Notes: generated by a model not told the origin, from the sequence alone. A stretch of DNA of 64,000 nucleotides from Phoenix dactylifera (GCF_009389715.1 NW_024067666.1:475001-539000); one strand, 5' to 3'; counted from the stretch's first letter, positions 9,046-21,137 are shown. Numbers and translations: made by a program.

Positions 9046-12000
9046 ATACTCCATTAGATGTTTACATGTGCATGTTTTTTCCTGGAGGGGTGTGCTTTGC
9101 TCCATTGGATATTAGTTTTGTTCCTTGACCGAAGATCTTTCAAATGCTTTCCTTGAAAACTTCAACAGTGTATTCTTGATCAAAACAAAGGAGTGCTTGT
9201 TTGGTTGCTGGAAATTAAAAAGATGTACTGTTTGTAATGTGACTTTTAGTGTGATATTTGGACCTCTGGAAAGATGCCAGTGTACCATGAGACTTATTTT
9301 GTTGAGTTTTGCTTCCTAAGATGGTCTCAATCAATTGTCATATGTTGACTCCAGAGTTATTGATGATGATTTGTGTTGTTTCAGGTAGCCCAAGCACAAT
9401 AATGGCTCTTGCTGGAAACAAAGCTGATTTATTAGAAGCTAGGCAGGTGTCTGCAGAGGCAAGTACTAATCTTTTTATCTTTTAATTCTTTCATATTTGG
9501 AATATTTGCTTCCACATCTTTGCTTACACAAACCATTGACACATGCCATGTGCTTGTGTTATTATATGAAAAGTTTAGCTCATACACTTCACTAAATCTG
9601 TTGATGTCTAGGAATACAGTATTGGTAATTGGACAAGTCTCTTAGGTTTCTTTCAAGTAACAACAATAGCATGTATAAGTTAGGTAGACCTAATGGATAT
9701 TCAAGAGGATTGAATGAGCACTATGTGCAGTGATCTTAGGGGGTGGCAGCAATCCCAGCTCAGCTAAGCTTTGCTTGCATGGCTTTGGCCGCTCTCTTGG
9801 GTATTTCTTGGCTTAGTATGGACATATGGGAAGTCTTCTGGGATTCTCTTGGCTTTATTCAACTTATGTCATGCATTGTTTATCTACTCAACATGAACTA
9901 GCTGTTGGATTACTCGGTTCTTATTTCCCCTTTTTTCCCAACCCCCCGTGTTATCCTTAGCTATGCTGTCAAACTGCTTGAAACTGGGTCTTGGGAAGAT
10001 TTCCTTGATTCCCTGTTCCCTACTTGCTTTAGAAGATCTAGAAAGATGGGAATGACTTCTTTTTCCAAGGATGGTGATGCCCACTGAAACTCACTATTCA
10101 GACATCCAGCAACTTGGCCATCAAAAACTACAACAATCTGAAAACATGTGTTGTTGTTTCTCAAAAGTGACTTGTTAAGGGTTTGTTGCTAGGGCGTCTC
10201 AGCCTCACAGCCTGTGGACTGTGATCCCCTACTCTCCTTAAATGGTTGCCCCCAAGTAATCCTTATGTCAAGCTAAGCTTTGGTGGTGCTATTACCCCAG
10301 TACATCACTTGACTTCATTGTGTTTTAAGCTTGAGAGCAAGGTTTGCTATCCTAATTTCAAAACCCGTACTGGAACCATGCTAATAGAGTGTCAGTGTGC
10401 CTGATACAGGGTCAGTTCGCATATCATGACTTGGTATGCCTGTTGTACCAAGTCTCGGTTTGGTATCGGTATGATACGATATGCACTAGTACGACAAACC
10501 TTCCTTTGAGGCTGCATTCTCAAGACCAATCAAGTTAAGTAACTACTCTATAATGTTTGCGATCAATCGAACATTGTCGTGTCATGGGAAGGGATCTGGA
10601 TCATGTCCTTAGATCTTCAAGATACTGCACCCTAAGTTGTCATCAATTTGCTGCAGCAAGTCTAGAGAATAATAACCGGTCTTACTCTATCCTAAATGAT
10701 GATTGCATCAACCTTCATGGATTGCTTGACATTGTTAATCCCTGATGCATATAGGGAAGCCAATTAGGTTACTGATTGGCTCTCCAGATATGCACTTTCT
10801 GGCACTCCATATGGGCCGCAGGTTACTTGTCAATCGTTAATGATCTTGTTTTAGTTGACCATAGTCTAGTTCCGTTTTCTTAAGCTGTTAAAAATACTAC
10901 CAAAGCTCAAGATGGGAAAAAAAAGAAAAAGAAAACAAAATTGCAACCTGTCCAACTCATCTTTGCTCACTTATATTTTTTTTTCTTCCAGTTTCTCCCA
11001 ATTACTGGCTTGTTTCAAGCCACTTGATTCGCATAACACATTTATCTACACCCTTTATTTGTTGGATGAAGAAACCATATCAAATCATTTTTTTGAAAGA
11101 AAAGAAAGAAAGGAAAATATGATAGGCATATCGCCAAGAATTGGATTCTATTGTTAAATACAGAAGAGAAACATGCAAAAAATATGTTACTTGTGATAGA
11201 AAGAGTTGGAGAGAAAGAAATGGAAGAAAATGGATCATGAAGAAATTTTGGGAGTTTTAGTATCACTGACAATTTTTTGGGAAGAAATTTGACAGATTAC
11301 CTTTCAAGTAATATGCCAAAATTCAGAAATGTTTTGCAAATGAGCTGCTCCTATCATTTTGTATGATTAACCTTACCGATTGCAATAATATCATTTTTAT
11401 AATGTTAATTTATTAGCCTAAAAATGTTAAAATTTGGTGCTGACTATGCATCCATTTGACTGCTTACCATGTCCTACTTTTCTTCTGTTAGTTGAGGTGA
11501 GACTCATCCATGTATTTCCATGCCTGCATAGGTAAAAGGGCCAGTGCTGTTTCTCCTTAGCTTGACTAAGTGCCACTTTGAGTCTCTAATATCCTGTCTA
11601 GTATCACAGCATCACCATTGTTACCTCCAGGGACTGCTTAACTATGTGCCCAAACTGTTCTACATTTGTGGCCTTAGGTCGAGTCTGTGACACTTGCATG
11701 ATTGGTATCAACCAAGTCTTCTTGTGACTTGACTCAGAAGTCCATGTCTTGCTGTGACCATGATCAGTTTGCAAGGTTATGCAAGTGAAAAATATTTTGG
11801 CTCTCAACCACATGTCCTATTTATTTGATTGCTGTATGACAGGGGCTATCATTTTCCAGGGTCCTCAATTCCTTTGCTGGGCTTCTATATTTTCCCTTGG
11901 CTGGAATGCTTCTCTCAATGATTTACGCTCTTATATGATGATTTACTCAATAATTTACCCTCACATAAGATTTAGTATCAGCAGAGCAGTCATGCTTCTG

Positions 12001-14235
12001 TCATATAAGTTATTAATATCTCAACTTTTGTTCTGCTATCTTTGCTTGGGAATGCTGTGATCAGTTTTGCCATGGGCATCATGATCCTATGGTTGCTGAC
12101 TCAAAATTAATTCCTTAGTGGCATGATCTCATACTTAGATATTAAATGAGTGAAGCATCAATATAAATGATAATTCCTCCCAGTGACTGTGAGTGACAAC
12201 TTTTGCAATTCCTGAAAACTTCTTGTTTGGTGGTCTAGCGTGCAAGACGTCAGGGTTAACAGTTGATTGTGATGTCATACTTCCATAAAAATGAGTGAAG
12301 CATCAATGTAACGATAGTTCCTGATAATTACTATATTAATCACAACTTTTACACTTCCTGAAAACTTGTTCTATGGATTTTATGTGGTATTTCCATTTGA
12401 TGATCTAGCATTCAGGACCTCAGGTAGGGCTGAAAATGGATCGAACATGGATTGGGTAATCCATTTATATTTGACGAAAAGGATATAGATAGGATATTAA
12501 TCGGATGCAAAAATTCATATCTATATTTGCTTCAACAGATGTGGATACATATCAAGTATTGAAGGTACAGATATAAGTATGGGTATAAGTCATATAGTTG
12601 AACTTTATAACCATAAATTTGAAAATATCTTTGAATAGAAGGTAAATTAAGTCGGTAGCCTGTTGGTATGATCATTTATTTCCTCTGAAAATTTGTAAGT
12701 GCTATACATGACGAATAGAATTACAAGTAGAACCAAATATTCGAATAAGGATTGAGTAGATGTTTACCTATATCCATATCCTTTTTCTTTGACTGATTTG
12801 AATATGGATATGAATATTAGACAGATGGTCGAATTTGTATCCATAATTAGATGGATTCGGATATAAAAATAGATGTGGATGGATATTATCCGGTTCACTT
12901 GCACCCCTAACCTCAGGGTTAACGGTTAGAGCGTATAACTCAAGTAATTATAGCTGATCCAATTATTTGCATTACCTTGATTGGCTGTCCATAGTACTGA
13001 GATATAAAGGATTTAATGGAGACGGGCCATCAAGGCCCACCTCGTTTGAACAACCTGATGCCTGCCTGAACTTTGAGTAATATTAACTGAGCTGTGATTC
13101 AGAAGGATCCACGTCTATGGTGCCATCCTTCTCTCGTGTCATCCAAAAATTTAGCAAATTATCACCAAACCTATTTATTCTCTTTTGGCCTTCCACTGAT
13201 ACATATGAGATTGTGTATTTTAGCCAATCAAATGGATGCATAGATCTAAACGTACTTTGGATACAACTAGACTTCATCTCATTTATTAACTCATACTCTT
13301 CCCTTATGTCTATTTTCAGAACATGATTTAGTTTGATTATAACTTTGCTGTTGTCCTTGTTATTTTAGGAAGCCCAAACATATGCTCAGGAGAATGGTCT
13401 TTTCTTCATGGAAACTTCTGCTAAAACAGCAAGCAATGTCAATGACATATTCTATCAAATTGGTAGGTCTTTTTTGCCACTTCTCCTTTCAGTATTGATT
13501 CAACATAAAAGGTTTCCAACTTTTAGCATGTTATTCACTGGGTGCGCATGCACTCATTTGCACAAACATGTGCTTCGGACATTAGTCAGCTCAGGTTCCA
13601 TAGTAGCTCATGCAACACCAAGTACTTGGTATAACTTTCTTTACTATCAATTGGTTGCATGTGATTGTATAGGCTGTAAAACGCTCCCCTGCCTTTTCCC
13701 CTGCCCATGATTTATTCTTGGGATCTATTGGTGATGTGGAAGCCTCATCAAAACCTTTGCATTAAACTATTTGAAACATAAGGTCTTAATTATCCGATAT
13801 CTGGAGCATGATCTTTCAACTATGTGTTCCATGGGTCATAAACTTTCTTTTCTGGAGTGGTTTGTTCGTCCATCACGGGCTATTTTCTCATGTTAAAAAT
13901 TTCTAGAAGTATCGGACCTCAAAGGATTGATCTGCGAAGCACATGCGAAGGTAGATGTCACCTTCCGATAGACAGGATCATTGTTCACATCCCTGATTAC
14001 CACTAATCTAAATTCTTGATCATCCAATTAGTGGTCCGGCTCTGACATATGGCTGGACCTTAATATTTTTCTTTGTTTTTAAAACAAAAGGATGAACATC
14101 TGGGCTAAAGATGTTTGTTTTTTCATTTCAGCAAAGAGATTGCTCCAGTCTCACCCAGTACAGAACCCTCAAGGAATGATTCTCTCAGATAGACCAGCTC
14201 AAAGAGTTGTCAGTACCACTTCTTGCTGCTCTTAG
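8771..14235 (+). CDS. RABF2: RAB5/RABF2-type small GTPase, C-terminal half
   Basis: Four exons: 8771-8819, 9385-9458, 13369-13462 and 14132-14235. They join in frame to give 106 residues. The product begins within helix 3 ([11 protein letters not shown]), then carries the G4 motif GNKAD, the RABF2 phrase [20 protein letters not shown], the G5 motif METSAKTA, and ends in SCCS, a double-cysteine geranylgeranylation site. Plant RABF2 (RHA1/ARA7) proteins act on late endosomes and multivesicular bodies in vacuolar trafficking. The double-cysteine tail separates it from RABF1/ARA6. The N-terminal half (P-loop, switches I and II) lies left of the window. The first visible codon is in phase 0. The second intron (9459-13368) starts with GC. 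No frameshift or stop is seen, so the locus looks functional if its 5' exons are intact. Confidence 0.94.
8966..9043. repeat. Compound (CT)n(GT)n microsatellite
   Basis: A CT run (8966-9011) passes directly into a GT run (9013-9043) inside the first complete RAB5 intron. Confidence 0.95.
12144..12424. repeat. 145-bp imperfect tandem duplication
   Basis: Both copies start AAATGAGTGAAGCATCAAT (12144 and 12289) and share ACTTTT and CCTGAAAACTT blocks. The second copy is interrupted at 12425 by a hAT MITE and resumes at 12918 (GTTAACGGTTAG, matching GTTAACAGTTGA at about 12255). Confidence 0.75.
12425..12909. mobile_element. hAT-type MITE, copy 1
   Basis: A 485-bp non-coding element. It starts TAGGGCTGAAAATGG and ends TTGCACCCCTA, imperfect terminal inverted repeats. 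It is flanked by a perfect 8-bp target duplication ACCTCAGG (12417-12424 and 12910-12917), the length made by hAT transposases. The interior is rich in GGATATGGAT-like phrases. It resembles the element at 56130 in ends and layout. Confidence 0.88.
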
Positions 14236-15397
14236 TGCTCATCACCAACTCACTGGTCAATTTGTCTATTAAATTTACTGAACGAAAATGCCATAGGTGA
14301 ACAGCCACCAACTCCGCAACAACTATTTTCTACTCATGATTCTCCCATTTTTTCACTGTGAATAGTAGAATGGTCTGAAGTGAAAGATTTGCTATCTTGT
14401 CTTCTTATTCTTCTTTTAAGAACTGCACTCCAGCCAAAGATTCCAACATGGCCTTCTATTAAAGTTTTGAGAACTACTTTTATGGGAAGAGTTCTTTGTA
14501 TTTCAAACTTCATCTATTGGTCATCCTTTTGCAAGGGTTGAAGGATCAGGCCTCCAAAACGTTTTGTTTAAAGATATTTGAAAGGGAACTCTCAGAATAA
14601 CATGGTGCAAGTATTTTGAGTGGACCATAACATGGTGAATGCTCTTTGCAATATGCTTTTTACTTCATTTCCAGTCCTTTCATGTGGTCGTCCATAATAT
14701 CATCTTGCAACATGATTTTTACTTTGCCATGCGGGCTAATGTCGGAGTACAAAATTCATGTAGGTTTGCTGAATTCAGAAGACCTCTCCATGCCATGTAC
14801 TGACCATCTCCTACCTCTTCTGAATTTAGAGGGCAATGAATGTTTCAGGGCATAGTTTCATCTCCATGCATGTTCTCAGAAAGGAGTGCTCGAACTTGTG
14901 CATTACTGTACGTCAATCCTTTTAAGAGCATATTACAAAGGAAAAAAAAAGAAAAGAGATGGTATCAGCATATTGAAAGAGATGCTTTTCTTTGCAATAT
15001 GCTTTTAAGAGCATATCCATGTCATCATTCGAACTCTACATCTAATTCAATCAAGACTATGCATCCTCCGACTTTGAAAGAAAAAAAAGAAAAGAGATGG
15101 TATGAGCTTTACAGCTCAGTAAAAATCTCTATACATCCACATCAATATAATAATATAATTCAAAAATAGCAAATAAACAATATTGTAGTGGAAATATAAA
15201 TCATGAAATTTCTTGTCAGACATTCAGTATAACTTAAATCGTTATATATGCATATAACATGCATTGTGTATCATGACAAATCCATCAAAAATATTATTAG
15301 TGATTTCATATATCTTATCTTCCATTATTATTCAGATTTTTGATCAGTAGTTATCTTTTCTATTTGAATTATCCATGGTCTTGCTTCTCGTGATTCG

Positions 15398-15540
15398 CAA
15401 AACATAATCCTACGCTTTGGGCCATGGTAGCAAACCATAATATCTACGCTTCGGCTCGAGGTGACAGACTAAATGTCATGATTCGGTTCATGATTGGTAA
15501 TCCATAATACCCATACTTAAGCCAGTGGTGACAAATCAAT
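15398..15540. repeat. Degenerate short tandem repeat
   Basis: Three diverged units share CATAAT, then a CTACGCTT-like core, then a GGTGACA-like tail: CATAATCCTACGCTTTGG, CATAATATCTACGCTTCGG and CATAATACCCATACTTAAG. Probably a relic of a transposon or satellite; the family is not recognised. Confidence 0.5.
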
Positions 15541-15556
15541 TTCAAAAAAAAAAAAT

Positions 15557-15715
15557 TTCATATTATATTTCTTTACCAAATTTCATCCATATTATATTTT
15601 ATCCATAATTTCATCCATAATTTCATATTATATTTTTGCTCAACAAGCAAACTATTCAATTTCATCCATGCTAGAAAAAAAATAATTTCATATTATATTT
15701 CTTTACCAAATTTCA
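15557..15715. repeat. 129-bp-spaced direct repeat
   Basis: A 30-bp string starting TTTCATATTATATTTC occurs at 15557 and again at 15686, with several TTTCATCCAT phrases between. Confidence 0.7.
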
Positions 15716-16099
15716 AAATAACCAGCATGATATTCCAAACAACCAAAATTATCGATAATTGGTACATCTGTACAATAAAGAAATATATTCATATTAAAAA
15801 TCAATAAGCAGTCGTGGTAAATAATGCAAAATTCAAGATCATTGACACATGTTACAAAATATATATTATCCATATAGATGATTGTGTGCATAAATTCTTA
15901 TCTTTATCGATGACAAACTCAAGTACAACAAACATTGATCTATTCTTCGATCTATAAACTCGGAAATAAAATGTTCTATTCAAAACCATCTTGCCCAAGC
16001 AATTGCTTACCTACAGAGCCAAGTCTCATCATCAAAACAATTGTAAACATCCAGGATCAATGGTGAAAAAATACAAAATAATAGGGTAGACGATTGCAC

Positions 16100-16590
16100 A
16101 ATGCTAGCTTGGGACTTTTGGTCGCACGGTACCGGACTGGGACCCCTCCTAGGATCAACCAAAACCCACGTAATTACCTGGTCCCTCCATTGGTCCATAG
16201 GCATCCAGAGAGAGGAGAAAAAACAGAGAGAGAGAGTGGAATAGAGAGAAAACAAGAGGGAGAGAGAGGCTGGTGGGTTCTCTTCTCAAAAGAGAGGAAG
16301 AAGAGAGCTTAAGGGCCGGCCAATGCCACAGTGGCGACCGCCAGAATATGGCCACGTCAACAACAACAGCCAGCTTGGGGGAAGAAAAAAAGACAAACAG
16401 GGGAGAGGAAACAAGGAATGCTTACATAAAACAACTTGCCAAGAATGCTTACACAAAACAAGGAAGACTTGGTGAGATTTGCCGGCGGTTGATCGAGGTT
16501 TGGGGGCGAGATGGTTAGAGGAAAGAGAGGAAGGCTTTTTATAGATCAAATTCCAGGGTTTCCACCAGAGTCTAACGAGCCCTAAGATTT
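16100..16590 (-). promoter_or_regulatory. Promoter-like region with TATA box, no gene body found
   Basis: On the minus strand there is a good plant TATA box, GATCTATAAAAAGCC (about 16535-16549). It is followed by CT-rich sequence resembling a plant 5'UTR, and by ATGGACCAATGGAGGGACCAG directly before GTAATT, a possible first-exon end. A near-repeat, AATGCTTACA(T/C)AAAACAA, occurs twice at 16418-16460. No downstream exon was recognised, so it may be a broken gene, a non-coding transcript or coincidence. Confidence 0.3.
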
Positions 16591-16723
16591 GCCTTCCGAC
16601 AAAATTGGAAAGAAGAGGCAGAAATGGGCAATGCGGAGTTCCTTAGTGCTCTTCGGGATATATTGCTTTTTGATTTTTTTGGCTGTATCCGTACATGTTT
16701 TGTATGATACTTTCATTTCAGCA

Positions 16724-16771
16724 AAAAGAAAAGAAAAGAAAAGAAAAGAAAAGAAGAAGAAGAAGAAGAAG
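16724..16771. repeat. (AAAAG)n(AAG)n microsatellite
   Basis: A run of AAAAG units passes into AAG units. It gives artefactual Lys-rich frames on the plus strand. Confidence 0.9.
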
Positions 16772-18283
16772 AGAGGAGGCAGACTTTCATGGCAGTCTTC
16801 TTCTTCTGGCTCAAGGCACTTGAGCTCCTTTTTTTTTTTTTTCCACCATGCGCTGATATTCATGGCAGATATTTCGGGCTTGTGCAATCTCTTGGGCCAG
16901 ATAATGGACCGGGTTCTCACAGCGTGCACTTCTGAGAGTCTAGATTCTTTGGATGCATAAAAAGTAAGACTGAAGGATAATGTCATTTTAAGTAATATCA
17001 AAGGAAAAAAAAAGTAGAACAGGACAAACTCTGCAAGTGGTGATGAATCAAGATGACATTAAAATTGTGTGATGAATCAAGACGACGTTAAAACTTATCT
17101 TCAATGTCAATCCCTGGCCATCAGTCCTAGCAATGAGTAAGCTATCTAAATCACTTCCACACAGTAGCAAATCTAATTGAACACACCTTAAAGTTTAATG
17201 ATTCTAATAGCAATAAAATTTGCCTCGGCTTTTTCCCCATATTTCTCATTCAAAATGAAAGGCTTTTCCATATTAGATTGAGTTACAATCTTCGCTCCAA
17301 AAAAAAAAAGAAAAAAAAAGATTTGAGTGGTAATAAATGCTATCGGTCAGGAATTCTGAATTTCTTGGCAGTCAAATAGTTCTGATCTAAAAGATAATCA
17401 GATATTCCCAATTCATTAGGAAATGAACATCAGTTACTTTTCATGGACTGATAGGTTGGAGTCAATGAGCATATGGTTGATTAATGGGTTAATTTGTACA
17501 TTCAATCAAATGGTAAAATAGTTTTGCTAATCATCTTGTTTGAGCTAACATCAGAAGATAGACAGGATTCACTTTGGTGGAGTGTAACAAAACTTAATAT
17601 ATCACACCCACAAGAATAAGCCATCATCATCCCAAACTGCACTATGCCATGGTTGTTCTTGTTGATTTGGTCTAAGTTTCAAAGCAAAGGTAGTTGGAAA
17701 TTTTTAGGCTCCTTGTTATGCATTTAATGAGTTTTATCTGAAGATATGCATAAATAACAAGATTGTTGAATAATTTGTGAAATAACTACTCAAATCGACC
17801 TGATATTCTTTTGTATTCATTGGATCACACTTGGGCACATATGCTTGCAAGTTGATTATAAAAGCTAAACCATAAGTTAATTTTTTTTAAAAAAGAAAGG
17901 TAAGGTCAGAAAGGGATGGATTAACTCATGTACCAGTGCCACAGCAACTGCTAACTAATTTGATTCCCCTGTGACTAATTACTTAAGACCAACCCCACAA
18001 TAATGAATGACTGAATGCTTTTTAGAGCTCAAATGATTTATTTAACAGATTGCATCATCACCACCACTTTTAGAGTGTAGTTCTCCAATACTAAGCAAAA
18101 GAATATATCCAAGGCATCAACCTTAATCCATCCAAGCCCATTAAAGGGAAAGGGGCAATAGCCAACCATAAAGGGCTCAGTACCCTTTTGAGCTCCACAA
18201 CTACAAGCCTGCTTTATTTTATTCCGATTCAGAAACATCCAAACACGACAAAGAGACCTCTGAAAACAAAGAACTAGCTACTT

Positions 18284-19696
18284 CTAATGGAGCCCATAGT
18301 TTGCACAGTCCATTGGAAGAAACCCAATCCTCTCCTTCTCTAAATCATAGACAACCTCCATATTTTGCTGCTGGAAGCTCCCAAGAACACCAGCTGGTCC
18401 ATAATCATCATCCATGGCCTGAAACAGTAAGCACTTCACTACTAGAGAGTCCTTTGGAGCACCCACAGCATAGAAGCAGTCCTCCTCAGGCAAGGTGAGC
18501 TTCACACTATTCAGAAAATGTAACGTAATGGTAGGTAGATCATCTGAGCAAGAGCTATTCGAGCAAGGAATCTTGTAGCATAGATCGAACCCAGTTCTCT
18601 CCTCAAGCTCGTTCGATCTCATGTATGTTATCCCTGACCCTAACTCTAACAATAAGTGCGAATAAAATGGCTCTGGGAGGTGGGTGTAAGTCGTCCCCGA
18701 GTCGATCAACATTCCCCCATTACCCTCCAAATCAAAGGATTTCAAGCTCAAGGGAGCTTCAATAATGGTCCCATTGCCAACAGTAATACCCTCTAGGCCA
18801 ACATAGTAGTAATTTGGATATATGGGAGTCTTTAACATAGGGGTGAACTGATGGTGCTCTTTGGAGGAGATGGCAAGGTCCCCTACAACCAAAGGACTAG
18901 TGATGTTTGGATTGTTGGCAAACTTGTACCCCAAAAAGCAATGAGAGAAGCCCTTCTGGAGGAAACCAAGCTGCGAGGGGAGAGAGAGTACACCCTTTCC
19001 GAAGCCTGCAATCCCAATGGGCTCCCTGTATGTGGAACCCACACACCCAAAGCAGAAGCTTGGTATCTCCCTTAGCACAACCGGATCACCCCCATGTACT
19101 CTGAGAGTGTCCCTTGTGAGGCTCCCAATGGTCAACCCCCCTGCCCCGTAATTGTACGAGAAGGAAGGGCAGGGCCTGGGGCAGGTGCCCCTCACAAGGC
19201 TGCCGATGGAGCACCCGGCCATGGCGCATGGGTCGTAAGGATTGTCGGAGCTGTGGACGCTGGTGCAGAAGGGGCTGGTGCAGATATCTCTAAGAGATGA
19301 AGGGGAGCGGGAGGGAGAGAAGGTGGCCACTAGTTTGTAGTTCCTATAATCGTCACACTCCATGCATTCAAAGGAGATGTTCCCACAAGGGACCCAGGTG
19401 AGGTCGCTTCCAGTGTCCATGTACACTTGAATGACTTGTGGTGGTGTCCCTAAGTTTAAGGAGATGAGATAGCCATCTTTGTATTCCCTAAGTGGTTCCA
19501 CCATGTCCGAGACCTCGAGTGGCTTCGAGCCTCCTGCTGCCGCTGACAATGGAGAGAGGGCTCTGGAATGGGTCAGGCCTAAAACCAGCGACCCATGACC
19601 TTTATGTTCGGATGCATGACACTGGGAGAATAAGGTGAAGGCGTGGAGGAGAAGAGAAAGGGAAATGGTGGCTGTTCTGAAGGAGAAGGTTGCCAT
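18284..19696 (-). CDS. Secreted plant aspartyl protease (nepenthesin-like, A1B)
   Basis: An intact single-exon gene of 470 residues. It opens with an Ala/Leu-rich signal peptide (about 1-28, cleavage near QCHA). The mature protein starts after a short propeptide; the domain-opening phrase YLISLNLGTPPQ is at 76-87. The first catalytic motif is DTGS (94-97), the flap Tyr lies in YNYGAGG (181-187), and the second catalytic motif is DSGT (332-335). The long Cys-rich insert after the first Asp and the closing NMEVVYDLEKERIGF are diagnostic of the plant family that includes At4g16563-type proteases. It probably cleaves proteins in the apoplast or vacuole; the substrate is unknown. The start chosen is the only Met giving a signal peptide. 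Upstream lie two tandem TATA-containing units. Confidence 0.93.
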   Translation of the reverse strand: MATFSFRTATISLSLLLHAFTLFSQCHASEHKGHGSLVLGLTHSRALSPLSAAAGGSKPLEVSDMVEPLREYKDGYLISLNLGTPPQVIQVYMDTGSDLTWVPCGNISFECMECDDYRNYKLVATFSPSRSPSSLRDICTSPFCTSVHSSDNPYDPCAMAGCSIGSLVRGTCPRPCPSFSYNYGAGGLTIGSLTRDTLRVHGGDPVVLREIPSFCFGCVGSTYREPIGIAGFGKGVLSLPSQLGFLQKGFSHCFLGYKFANNPNITSPLVVGDLAISSKEHHQFTPMLKTPIYPNYYYVGLEGITVGNGTIIEAPLSLKSFDLEGNGGMLIDSGTTYTHLPEPFYSHLLLELGSGITYMRSNELEERTGFDLCYKIPCSNSSCSDDLPTITLHFLNSVKLTLPEEDCFYAVGAPKDSLVVKCLLFQAMDDDYGPAGVLGSFQQQNMEVVYDLEKERIGFLPMDCANYGLH

Positions 19697-19716
19697 CTTA
19701 ATTCCTTCTTTTGATG

Positions 19717-19803
19717 TGGTGAGATAAGCTGAGGAAGGGTACTTATAAGCAATGGTGGGTGGTGAGATAAGTTGAGGAAGGGGTACTTATAAGCAATGGT
19801 GGG
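19717..19803 (-). promoter_or_regulatory. Duplicated core promoter unit of the protease gene
   Basis: Two adjacent 43-44-bp units begin TGGTGAGATAAG (19717 and 19760). Each contains TACTTATAAGC, which on the minus strand reads GCTTATAAGTA, a TATA-like box. They lie about 50 and 95 nt upstream of the start codon. The proximal box would leave a very short 5'UTR, so the distal one is likelier to serve as promoter. Confidence 0.5.
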
Positions 19804-20502
19804 CTTTAGTGATGGTGGTGTTTGATGGCATTCGCAGTTGGAAAATTGGCAGGAAGTGAGGTCTGATGAAGACCACTTGGAGAGATGTGATGTGTAATGA
19901 TTGGGTGATAACTCCAATACCAACTTGGAAGGTACATACGTGCATGGGGATTGAAGGGCCATACAAATAAATGGACTAAACTAGTAGGGCAAGCATGAAG
20001 AAGAGGAGTTGCGTTCAGTCTGCTGTTTGGTTGTCTTTATCGAAAAATTTCAAGCAAAGCAAGTCTTTAGAAGCCAAAGGCTGCTTGGTAAGGTGCTTTC
20101 ACAGGAATCAGAGGATGGGGTCTACTTCCATGGACCATTTCATATCTTTAGAATATCTTTAACTCAAGGTGGAACATTCAAGACATGCGCATGCTCAAGT
20201 CTTTTTTGTTCTCTCTCTCCTTCAGCTTCTCAAAAAGCTACGCAGGAGCATGTCCTACGGTTGCTTGTTTTAAGGGAAGGGACCATCGTACACAGATACA
20301 AACATTAGTTTGTGAAGGTGGAGACGAACAAATATTGAAGGAAATAATTGGAGATAAGGGCTCATGCGGGGACTGGTTCTTAGGTAGTGGAGATGGCACT
20401 GTGATCGATGTTTAATTCTCTTGGTAGCTCGCCCTTTAGGTATGTCCTTAAGACGGTCCATGGAGATAGGATAAAGAAGCCAACGTGACCCATGGGATTA
20501 TT

Positions 20503-20544
20503 AAGTTAGGATAGTTAAGATTTCATATTTTGCTATCCTAACTT
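20503..20544. repeat. 12-bp perfect inverted repeat
   Basis: AAGTTAGGATAG (20503-20514) and CTATCCTAACTT (20533-20544) are separated by 18 nt. It may be the end of an old foldback element. Confidence 0.75.
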
Positions 20545-21137
20545 GATCCAATTCAAGCTGACCTATGGGATTATGTACCTAATCTGGATGCAATATTTAA
20601 CCTAACTAAACATGAGCCCACCCAATAAATAAAGAAAGGAATTTATACTTATATGTTACATTTAACTATACCTTTCATTCTATATTAAGTTATAGAATTG
20701 CAAAAATACGCTTAAATAAAATCCTAATTAAGAACCTAGTATTGATCTAAGAATGATTGCATGATATCTTTTCCAAAACTTAAGTTATTTATATGATAGG
20801 ACTTAATTTGATCGATTCTTCTTAATCCAATTCAACATGAGACTAATCCAATCAATCTGAGTTTAGCTTAAGATAGAATAGGTTGACTTGGAGTTATTCT
20901 TCAACCCAATCCAAGCTGTCATAGTTTCCGGCCCAACCAAATTTGTCTCCCATGCGAGCGGTTAAAATTTTAAGATTTATTTCAACCCAAAAGAAAAAGT
21001 AGATTTAAAATTTTTAATTAAAAAACAAAATTATTGTGAAGAAAATATTTAATCCTCTTCTTGGAGGCGACCTCTAATTAAACATGCCGGCAAATAATTT
21101 AATACATTATACCTCTCATCAAGTATTGTCGGCACAT

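Larger units (their letters stand above)
9459..13368 (+). other. GC-AG intron of the RAB5 gene
   Basis: The donor reads GAG|GCAAGT and the acceptor TATTTTAG|GAAGCC. Joining here restores the conserved VSAE-EAQTYAQ reading. No GT near the boundary gives this frame. The 3.9-kb intron contains a 145-bp tandem duplication, a hAT MITE and degraded CCGGTA-type repeats. Confidence 0.9.
14236..18283. other. Intergenic region between RAB5 and aspartyl protease
   Basis: No protein-coding gene could be supported. The first few hundred bases are the presumed RAB5 3'UTR. Further on are A-rich direct repeats (14940-15100), a degenerate repeat at 15398-15540, a 129-bp direct repeat at 15557-15715, a promoter-like stretch at 16.1-16.6 kb, and AT-rich sequence from 17.0 to 18.2 kb. 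Confidence 0.6.

Noticed and set aside
16589-16960. 123-codon plus-strand frame with a hydrophobic stretch and Lys run
   Set aside because: The Lys run comes from an AAG microsatellite; no family resemblance.
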